Below are positions 1 to 5,575 of a DNA stretch of 5,575 nt, one piece after another. The notes under the pieces are model-generated. The model saw only the letters and a list, made by a program, of their open reading frames with translations. It searched no databases and was not told the origin of the DNA. Where the stretch lies: positions 1 through 5,575 of the forward strand of contig SXYY01000171.1 of assembly GCA_005788145.1 (NCBI GenBank), read 5' to 3'. The translations under genes and the position numbers were made by a program. The first letter of the stretch is position 1; every line of letters starts with the position of its first letter. The stretch comes from Bacteroidota bacterium (GTDB taxonomy: Bacteria > Bacteroidota > Bacteroidia > NS11-12g > UBA955).

Positions 1-37
1 AGAAGGCAGTTGCTCTATCCAGCTGAGCTACGAGGTC
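1..37 (-). tRNA. tRNA-Arg (anticodon UCU), 5' part only, cut by the window edge
   Basis: Read on the minus strand, the segment begins with a 7-nt acceptor strand GACCTCG, then TA, then a D-arm with stem GCTC/GAGC closing the loop AGCTGGATA. Next come the 5' strand of the anticodon stem, ACTGC, and the loop start C-T followed by TCT. Standard tRNA numbering puts TCT at positions 34-36, so the anticodon is UCU, which reads the Arg codon AGA. The anticodon lies at positions 3-1, so the anticodon 3' arm, T-arm and acceptor 3' strand are outside the window. The layout has no irregular spacing. The identity is solid provided the missing half completes the cloverleaf. Confidence 0.9.
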
Positions 38-54
38 TTACCGTATCGGAGGTG

Positions 55-62
55 CAAAAATA
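55..62 (-). promoter_or_regulatory. Bacteroidota-type -7 box for the tRNA-Arg gene
   Basis: On the minus strand these bases read TATTTTTG, a perfect match to the TAnnTTTG -7 element of Bacteroidota primary sigma factor promoters. It lies 17 nt before the tRNA 5' end, giving an expected transcription start around position 48 and a leader of about 10 nt, which is reasonable for a tRNA. The best -33 TTG upstream (88-90) is 25 nt away, longer than the usual spacing of about 19, so only the -7 element is convincing. Confidence 0.5.
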
Positions 63-130
63 AGAAAAAATTATGAGATTTATCCCTCAATTTGAAAAAT
101 TACAAACCACCGTCGATTTGTTTCTTATTT
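58..130. repeat. 10-bp inverted repeat in the divergent intergenic region
   Basis: AAATAAGAAA at 58-67 and its exact reverse complement TTTCTTATTT at 121-130 are separated by 53 bp. The left arm overlaps the -7 box of the tRNA promoter, and the right arm lies directly after the candidate -7 box of the rightward gene. The arrangement could be a paired operator or a long-range RNA stem. The arms are purine/pyrimidine runs in AT-rich DNA, so coincidence is a real alternative. Confidence 0.35.
91..120 (+). promoter_or_regulatory. Candidate promoter for the double AAA+ ATPase gene
   Basis: TTTG at 91-94 is followed after 18 nt by TCGATTTG at 113-120, which matches the Bacteroidota TTG-N19-TAnnTTTG pattern with one mismatch in the -7 box (C for A at its second base). 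It would start transcription near 127 and leave a 5' leader of nearly 80 nt before the ATG at 205. The region is AT-rich, so a chance match is possible. No better element was found between it and the start codon. Confidence 0.3.
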
Positions 131-204
131 CATCTTGAAGCCTAAAATAATTCAATGTTATCACAGATATTGCGGGAAATCACAGAGGGGCAATTACCAA
201 AATC

Positions 205-2841
205 ATGAATTCTACATTGTTTAAATTTCGGGACATAAAAACCTACTCGAGTATCGAGTGGTTGGCCAACAATACAAAGAAGTATCGCACTGTTTTTGAA
301 GAAACGGAGGTGGCCTACGTGTATTGCGAGGTTACACTTTACAACAAGCGATTTGATGAAGATGCATGGTCGTTGAATTTGCGGATGCGCTGCATCGACG
401 AGAAGAACAATGAAATATGCTACTTGAATTGTGATCGCCCAGTGAACCCCGAAGAAGCTGTGATTTATGTTCGTGAGGGCTGGGGTGTAAAAACGCCAGG
501 TACGTATTGGAAGGAAGGTGTTTATCGCTGGGAGGCCATTGTGGATGATGAAGTGATTGCCACCAAAACCTTTAATATTCAAAATGTAGGTGCCATTCGC
601 AAATCCAATCCCTACTTCAAAATTGATACGGTAAAATTGTACGAATCAAACAGTGCGGATACGGAAACCGGTGAACGAAAATACTACAGTGTATTCAATG
701 CGATGAGCACTCGCTATGTTTGGATCGAACTCAATTTGGATAACCTTACCCGCAAATCAAAGGATATCGCCATTGAGTTGCTCTTCAATTATCGCACGGC
801 CAGTGGATACCTGAAAGGTGCCGTTTCGAAAATTTATTTCGTAAAACCCGAGGATGATCAATTCACTGCCACCATTGGGTGGGGGAGCGATGTCATTGGT
901 ACTTGGTCGCGCGGGGATTATTTCGCTGAAGTGATATTCATGGACCACATGTTGGCGCAAGTGCCTTTTGAAATTGGTGAAGATTATGTGGCGGCCACAG
1001 AGGAAGACTTCGTGCCACTTACGCAAATTGAGTATGTGCATATCGATGATTTGATGGCAGCGGAAGAAGCGGTCAAAGCCGAGGAAACAGCTGCAAATGC
1101 AGAGCAGGGAGCGGTTGGTATCGAGCACATCATGCATGAGTTGGATGAACTAACGGGGTTAGATCCGATCAAAAAGAAAATTCGCGAGTACTCGGATTAT
1201 CTGCGTTTTGTGGCCCTGCGTAAAGAAAAAGGATTTGATGAGAACGATAAAATCAACCTACACGCCGTATTCAAAGGCAATCCAGGTACGGGTAAAACCA
1301 CAGTAGCCCGCTTGCTGGGCAAAATTTACAAGGAAATGGGTCTGCTGAAAAAAGGACATGTGGTGGAAGTGGATCGCTCAGACCTAGTGGCAGAATACAT
1401 CGGACAGACTGCGCCCAAAACCAAAGAGGCCATCAAGAAAGCCAAAGATGGCGTGCTGTTCATTGATGAGGCGTATGCCTTGGCGCGAAAAGATGAGGAC
1501 AACAAAGATTTCGGAAAGGAAGCCATTGAAATTCTGCTGAAAGAATTGTCCGATGCCACGGATATTGCCATCATCGTGGCGGGTTATCCTGAGGAAATGG
1601 ATGTCTTCTTGGAGTCGAATCCCGGACTGAAATCGCGGTTTGTGATGCAGTATGAATTCCCGGACTATACCCCGCAAGAATTGGTGAAAATTGCCACATT
1701 TGCAGGTGAAAAGCGTGGCGTTCAGTTCGACGAAGCGGCCCAAAAGGTGTTTCAAAAGTATCTCACTGACAAATACCGTGATCGCGATAAGTTTTTTGGC
1801 AATGCCCGTTTGGTCAACTCCATGGTGGACGAAGCCAAAATGAATTTGGGTCTTCGGATCATGAAGTCAGATCATCCCGAAACCTTGGATGCCTCCACAT
1901 TGTCGACCATCACGGAAACGGACCTTAAGCGCATTTTTGATTTGCACGAGGGCATACTCCCAGAAATACCCATTGATGAAGATTTGCTGCGTGAGGCGAT
2001 GCTGAAACTTCGGAATATGATAGGCTTGGATCAAGTCAAGCACGACATTGAGGAGTTGGTGAAGTTGGTGCGCTTTTATAAGAGTTTGGGCAAAGATGTC
2101 AGGAAGATTTTCTCTTTACACAGTGTGTTCAGCGGCAATCCGGGTACGGGTAAAACCACAGTGGCCCGTATTTTGGCCCAAATTTATAAGGCCTTGGGTA
2201 TTTTGGAACGCGGGCATTTGGTGGAATGCGACCGACAAAGTTTGGTGGGTGGATATGTTGGACAAACAGCCATCAAAACATCAGAATTGATCAACAAATC
2301 CATGGGTGGGGTACTCTTTATTGATGAGGCCTACAGCTTGAGCGATGGGGGTAGCAACGATTTTGGTCGGGAAGCCATCGAAACATTGCTGAAACGCATG
2401 GAGGACCGCCGGGGTGAGTTTATTGTGATCGCAGCGGGTTACACCCAAAACATGGAGAAGTTCATGGAGTCGAATCCGGGTTTGAAGTCGCGCTTTGATC
2501 GGGTATTCCAATTCAAGGATTACAATTCCGATGATTTATACACCATTGCGTTGAATCAATTGCGGGATCATCATATTGTGCCTGAGCCAAAAGCCGCAGA
2601 TCACTTGATGAAGTACATCGATTTTATGTACAAAACGCGCGACAAATACTTTGGCAATGGTAGGGCGGTAAGGAAGGTCATTGAGGAAGCCATTCGAAAT
2701 CAACATTTGCGTTTGAGCGATCTCCCGAAATCCAAGTACACCAAAAAGGCGATTGAGACGCTGGTGTACGATGATGTGGAGGAGTTTACCACCGAGGTGA
2801 AACCCAACATGGCATCGGGCGGGATCGGTTTCAAGGTGTAA
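205..2841 (+). CDS. Double CbxX/CfqX-type AAA+ ATPase with duplicated N-terminal domain
   Basis: This is an 878-residue cytoplasmic protein with no signal peptide or membrane segment. Residues 1-270 form a beta-rich region made of two related halves (about 38-125 and 171-257). Residues 282-304 are an Ala/Glu-rich linker. Two AAA+ modules of the CbxX/CfqX family follow (CbbX Rubisco activase, SpoVK, mycobacterial EccA). Module 1 has Walker A GNPGTGKT at 358-365, pore-loop YIG at 398-400, Walker B VLFIDEA with D421/E422, sensor-1 region AGY 459-461, an Arg-finger segment SNPGLKSRF ending at R478-F479, and FGNAR with R535. Module 2 repeats all of these: 644-651, YVG 684-686, D707/E708, AGY 744-746, R763 and R820. 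Both modules look competent for ATP hydrolysis, which suggests a two-ring hexameric remodeller; that is inference. The client is unknown. Family members are remodellers, but nothing nearby indicates Rubisco or type VII secretion. The ATG at 205 is preferred because it precedes the first conserved N-terminal segment; upstream there is only a distant AGAGGGG (184-190). The gene appears to be a single transcription unit. Confidence 0.93.
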   Translation: MNSTLFKFRDIKTYSSIEWLANNTKKYRTVFEETEVAYVYCEVTLYNKRFDEDAWSLNLRMRCIDEKNNEICYLNCDRPVNPEEAVIYVREGWGVKTPGTYWKEGVYRWEAIVDDEVIATKTFNIQNVGAIRKSNPYFKIDTVKLYESNSADTETGERKYYSVFNAMSTRYVWIELNLDNLTRKSKDIAIELLFNYRTASGYLKGAVSKIYFVKPEDDQFTATIGWGSDVIGTWSRGDYFAEVIFMDHMLAQVPFEIGEDYVAATEEDFVPLTQIEYVHIDDLMAAEEAVKAEETAANAEQGAVGIEHIMHELDELTGLDPIKKKIREYSDYLRFVALRKEKGFDENDKINLHAVFKGNPGTGKTTVARLLGKIYKEMGLLKKGHVVEVDRSDLVAEYIGQTAPKTKEAIKKAKDGVLFIDEAYALARKDEDNKDFGKEAIEILLKELSDATDIAIIVAGYPEEMDVFLESNPGLKSRFVMQYEFPDYTPQELVKIATFAGEKRGVQFDEAAQKVFQKYLTDKYRDRDKFFGNARLVNSMVDEAKMNLGLRIMKSDHPETLDASTLSTITETDLKRIFDLHEGILPEIPIDEDLLREAMLKLRNMIGLDQVKHDIEELVKLVRFYKSLGKDVRKIFSLHSVFSGNPGTGKTTVARILAQIYKALGILERGHLVECDRQSLVGGYVGQTAIKTSELINKSMGGVLFIDEAYSLSDGGSNDFGREAIETLLKRMEDRRGEFIVIAAGYTQNMEKFMESNPGLKSRFDRVFQFKDYNSDDLYTIALNQLRDHHIVPEPKAADHLMKYIDFMYKTRDKYFGNGRAVRKVIEEAIRNQHLRLSDLPKSKYTKKAIETLVYDDVEEFTTEVKPNMASGGIGFKV

Positions 2842-2849
2842 TGGAGAGA

Positions 2850-4943
2850 TTACTCCCAACGATTTTCTTTGATGCGACGGCTGTATTCGATCATTTGTGA
2901 TTGCAGGGTGGCACGCATCCATTGAAATTGGTTTCCCACTTGCGGCACAGGGGTTCCTTTTGGCTGGTTGCGGATTTGTTTGTGGTAGTCCACCACTTCA
3001 CCCTGCTGGTTCAAAGCCAATACGAATGGATACTGAACAATGTAATACAAGTCTTTGTCGAAGTGGGTGGAGTAGCCTTTGTAATTTGGATCGAAAGCGC
3101 TTCTGCCAAAGCCCAGTCGTGGCTGAGCAACCGAATTTCCCTCATGCGCGGTCAACAGACTCCAAATGGTGGGCAGAATATCGCACTGAGAGATGGTCTT
3201 TTTAGTGGCTTGTTGGATGAGTGAGTCGGTTAGTTTCTTTGCCCAAGGCGAGAGAAGGGTATTCTGCCATCCGGGGGAGAGGGCGGTTGGCGCATTTGGC
3301 GTGTTGTTTGTTATTTCTTGGCTGTTGGAGCGACTGTTGATGAGGTTGGCGCGGATGTCAACTCCCGGAGAGTAAATCAATACCGGTACTTCGTAATGAC
3401 CGCTTTGACTGTAGAAATATTCTTTGTCGGAGTGACTTGTATGGTCTCCGGTGATTACAAAGACAGTATTCTCAAACCAAGGTTTTTTGGCAGCGCTTTC
3501 GAAGAATTTGCGCAGGGCGATGTCGGTGTAGGCAATGGTATGCTGCACGGTTCCGGGGTCACCGGGTAGCGTTCCTTGATAGGGTTTGGGACTGGTGTAG
3601 GGGTGGTGCGATGAGAGAGTAAAAATCGAAGCGAATAAGGGTTTTTTTCCATCGTTTAGGGTGTCAATGCACCGAATGAAGTGCTGTAGATAGGGTTCAT
3701 CGAAAATGCCCCAGTTGCCGTCAAAGTCGCGCTGATAGCGTTCTGAAGGATATTGATCGATGCCGTGATATTGTTGCAATCCCGTTTGTTTTAAGAACGA
3801 CTGAAAACCCATGGTGCCGTTATTAGAGCCATGAAAAAAGGCGGTTTTATATCCTTTGGCGAGTTGAAAGGCGCTGTTGACTTTGTTGTTGGCGTAGGCC
3901 GAGGTGACATAAAACTCACTCATGAGGCTGGGCATTCCACAGAAAATACTGGGCACCATTTCGATGCTTTTGGTGCCGTTGGCATAGCAATAGGGGAAAT
4001 AGAGGGTGTTTGGGTCCGCGGCGAGGCGGTCGAGGAATGGGGTGAATGGTGTGCCGTTGCCAAACCCGGTGTAATCGCGGGCGAGGCTTTCAACCACGAT
4101 GAAAACGATGTTGGGTTGGACCCAGCCGCCGCCTTGACTGCACGACATTGGAAACTTGGGCAAGGGCTGGGTACCTTGGAAGAGCCAGTCGGTAGTATTG
4201 GTGGTGGATGTGCCAAGGTTTTCAGGCCATTGAACTTGAAAGTCGAAATTGGGGAGGCCATTTCGCTGCCAGGTGCTGATGATTTGCAATGGGGTGGATG
4301 TGACCAGCGGGGCGATTTCTGGGGCTACAAAAGTGGATGCATCGATGGCTCTGAGGGGTCGAAGTTGGAAGCCGCCGCGAAAACCGACGAGGCAGGTTGC
4401 GGCGAAGGCGATGGCGGTGATGAGGCCGCGCAGCGGCCTCCCTTTGAAATCAATCACGGGGTATTGGCCGCGCACCGGAATGATTCTGTAGATCAAATAC
4501 CCCAGCGCGGCCAATCCAATGATAATGCCCAGGTTGTCCAAAATGTACGGCGTGAGTTTGTTGGCATCATCGCCCAGCGTATCGAACAATTCATAACCAC
4601 TGCGCTTGGCTGTCACTTGGGAATATCCTGTATCAATGCCGTTGAAAATCAACGCTGTTAAAGACGATATCAAGAACAGTGTTTTGTTTATCCAAGGGTG
4701 TTTTTCGCGAAACTGTCCGCCAAACACTGCCCACAACCAAACCGGCAGGAATAGTCCAACCACCACAGGGACATCGAAATAAATGCCGACCAAATGTGCC
4801 CAAATGTATTCGTCGATGCCGATCGGTGGCAACCAAAAAGCATTTGCACCAAACCAGATCAAACGGGAGAAGGTAAGCACGCCGAAAGCCAGCAGGATTT
4901 GATTGAACAGGGTTGAGCGCATCCGCCAATGTAGTGTTTTCAT
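2850..4943 (-). CDS. LtaS-like membrane sulfatase/phosphotransferase (alkaline phosphatase superfamily)
   Basis: The protein is 697 residues from the ATG at 4943. The N-terminus has about five hydrophobic helices (roughly 15-37, 49-73, 86-102, 134-154, 171-188), as in lipoteichoic acid synthase, followed by an extracytoplasmic sulfatase-fold domain. Visible active-site residues are E285 in IVFIVVES (metal ligand), T324 in NGTKS (the position of the LtaS nucleophile), H446 in SSHHP, D500-H501 in TGDHT (metal ligands) and H516 in SGHYEVP. Family members move phospho-head groups such as phosphoglycerol from lipids to envelope glycans. Bacteroidota are not known to make lipoteichoic acid, so the substrate is open. 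An Asn/Ser/Thr-rich insert lies at about 533-583, before QCDILPT. The frame is also open up to a TTG at 4979 (12 extra residues, 709 in all). The ATG was chosen because TTG starts are rare and no Shine-Dalgarno favours either; it still leaves a short Lys/Arg-containing N-terminus before helix 1. It lies 51 nt after a GH20 gene on the same strand, probably in one operon, and converges on the AAA+ gene with an 8-bp gap. Confidence 0.85.
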   Translation of the reverse strand: MKTLHWRMRSTLFNQILLAFGVLTFSRLIWFGANAFWLPPIGIDEYIWAHLVGIYFDVPVVVGLFLPVWLWAVFGGQFREKHPWINKTLFLISSLTALIFNGIDTGYSQVTAKRSGYELFDTLGDDANKLTPYILDNLGIIIGLAALGYLIYRIIPVRGQYPVIDFKGRPLRGLITAIAFAATCLVGFRGGFQLRPLRAIDASTFVAPEIAPLVTSTPLQIISTWQRNGLPNFDFQVQWPENLGTSTTNTTDWLFQGTQPLPKFPMSCSQGGGWVQPNIVFIVVESLARDYTGFGNGTPFTPFLDRLAADPNTLYFPYCYANGTKSIEMVPSIFCGMPSLMSEFYVTSAYANNKVNSAFQLAKGYKTAFFHGSNNGTMGFQSFLKQTGLQQYHGIDQYPSERYQRDFDGNWGIFDEPYLQHFIRCIDTLNDGKKPLFASIFTLSSHHPYTSPKPYQGTLPGDPGTVQHTIAYTDIALRKFFESAAKKPWFENTVFVITGDHTSHSDKEYFYSQSGHYEVPVLIYSPGVDIRANLINSRSNSQEITNNTPNAPTALSPGWQNTLLSPWAKKLTDSLIQQATKKTISQCDILPTIWSLLTAHEGNSVAQPRLGFGRSAFDPNYKGYSTHFDKDLYYIVQYPFVLALNQQGEVVDYHKQIRNQPKGTPVPQVGNQFQWMRATLQSQMIEYSRRIKENRWE

Positions 4944-4994
4944 GGGTTTGTCAATAATGGTAGCGACACTGTTGGACAATGGTACAACTTTAGA

Positions 4995-5575
4995 TTATTT
5001 TACCCGAATTTCATCCAGAAACAGCCAAGCGGGTTTGCCGGCGCCGAGGTGATCTGCTGGGAGTTTTTTGACCGATTTGGCGGAAACCCGGATGTACTGG
5101 ATTTCGGTGGGTTTCAGCGCAAATTCTACAGTGTAATGGATGTGGTTACTGGCAAGTTGTTTGCCCCAAACCACATCATACGGCAGGGTATCGCGCCCCA
5201 ATCGCGTGAGCGATTGGGTTACCGGTATGGTTCCCATCATCATCAGGGTGTCGGTCCACTCTACCGTACGCTCCTTGAGGGCCATCGGATGCATTTCCCA
5301 ATCCTTTCCGTTGCTGCTCGTTTCCACGGTGACCTCTGTGGGTGCAAAAATCCAACTGGGTTCTGCCTCCAATGAACCCAGGGTGATTTGTGAAACCGGG
5401 GTGAGGGTGTCCAAGTCCATGATCGCCACCACGTCTTTTCCATAGAACCCCAGCCAATGACTTCCGAAATGGTTTACACCCCAAAGGCCATCGGCGAGGG
5501 TCCCCTCGCCGTGGCCCGAATACCGTGCATCCGCGGGCAAGGAAAGGGTTACCTTTTTCCCAAATCCTGCATGCC
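4995..5575 (-). CDS. C-terminal part of a GH20 beta-N-acetylhexosaminidase, 5' end outside the window
   Basis: The frame is open from the TAA at 4995-4997 to the right edge, giving about 193 residues. In-frame residues before the apparent TTG start at 5540 (...FGKKVTLSL) continue the fold, so that codon is an internal Leu and the gene is partial. The segment matches the discoidin-like (F5/8 type C) C-terminal domain of many GH20 beta-hexosaminidases in order: a YSGHGEG-TLADG opening, HWLGFYGKD, a DLDTLTPVSQITLG strand, the SWIFAPTEV hallmark, SSNGKDW, and the closing IRVSAKSVKKLP...HLGAGKPAWLFLDEIRV. The catalytic (beta/alpha)8 barrel with its Asp-Glu pair and the expected N-terminal export signal are beyond the edge, so activity cannot be judged. 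GH20 enzymes remove terminal GlcNAc or GalNAc from chitooligosaccharides or glycoconjugates, in this phylum usually in the periplasm or at the surface. A GH29 fucosidase or other hydrolase with a similar C-terminal domain is a weaker alternative. It is probably co-transcribed with the LtaS-like gene downstream. Confidence 0.8.
   Translation of the reverse strand, partial: HAGFGKKVTLSLPADARYSGHGEGTLADGLWGVNHFGSHWLGFYGKDVVAIMDLDTLTPVSQITLGSLEAEPSWIFAPTEVTVETSSNGKDWEMHPMALKERTVEWTDTLMMMGTIPVTQSLTRLGRDTLPYDVVWGKQLASNHIHYTVEFALKPTEIQYIRVSAKSVKKLPADHLGAGKPAWLFLDEIRVK

Noticed and set aside
1..204. tRNA gene as an integration site for a genomic island
   Set aside because: Integrative elements normally use the 3' end of a tRNA gene, which is outside the window. 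The side visible here is the 5' end, with no integrase, direct repeat or mobile-element gene.
142..582. 146-codon open frame on the minus strand at the start of the AAA+ gene
   Set aside because: It is antisense to the conserved N-terminal domain of the AAA+ protein, and its translation has no recognisable domain.
2842..2858. Possible bidirectional terminator hairpin between the convergent genes
   Set aside because: Only a 4-bp GGAG/CTCC stem (2843-2846 with 2853-2856) can form, with no flanking T-run; that is too weak to support a terminator call.
3831..4661. 276-codon open frame on the plus strand opposite the LtaS-like gene
   Set aside because: It lies wholly antisense to a gene with recognisable membrane helices and catalytic motifs. 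Its translation is Gly/Ala/Val-rich with no domain, as expected of a shadow frame.
4633..4929. 98-codon alternate minus-strand frame inside the LtaS-like gene
   Set aside because: It overlaps the transmembrane region of the real gene in another frame, and its translation is Arg/Trp/Cys-rich without domain features.
5538..5540. TTG at 5540 as the start of a complete 181-residue gene
   Set aside because: The frame stays open to the window edge, and the residues before this codon continue the GH20 C-terminal domain, so the gene is truncated by the window and the TTG is an internal Leu.

Overview
The window looks like a chromosomal segment from a member of the Bacteroidota. The reasons are TAnnTTTG-type promoter elements, the absence of strong Shine-Dalgarno sequences, and the relatedness of the proteins to families common in that phylum (an LtaS-like membrane sulfatase-fold enzyme and a GH20 hexosaminidase with a discoidin-like C-terminus). 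This is inferred from sequence character alone, and I cannot name a genus.

Layout from left to right. The left edge cuts through a tRNA-Arg(UCU) gene on the minus strand; its 5' half is present, ending exactly at the anticodon. A 167-bp AT-rich divergent intergenic region follows. It holds a good -7 box for the tRNA, a weaker candidate promoter for the rightward gene, and a 10-bp inverted repeat with one arm next to each. The gene at 205-2841 (+) encodes an 878-residue protein with two complete CbxX/CfqX (CbbX/SpoVK-type) AAA+ ATPase modules, preceded by an N-terminal region of about 270 residues that is itself an internal duplication. Only 8 bp separates its stop from the stop of a convergent minus-strand gene (2850-4943), which encodes a five-helix membrane enzyme of the LtaS/alkaline-phosphatase superfamily. 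Upstream of that gene on the minus strand, and running off the right edge, is the C-terminal part of a GH20 beta-hexosaminidase (4995 to the edge).

Working together: the GH20 and LtaS-like genes are in the same direction with a short gap and are probably co-transcribed. Both are expected to act outside the cytoplasm, on amino-sugar glycans and on envelope phospho-head-group or glycan modification respectively. The AAA+ gene is a separate transcription unit with no visible link to them. I see no mobile element, CRISPR array, integrase or defence cassette. The most unusual object is the double-duplicated AAA+ protein, whose N-terminal tandem domain I cannot assign to a known family.
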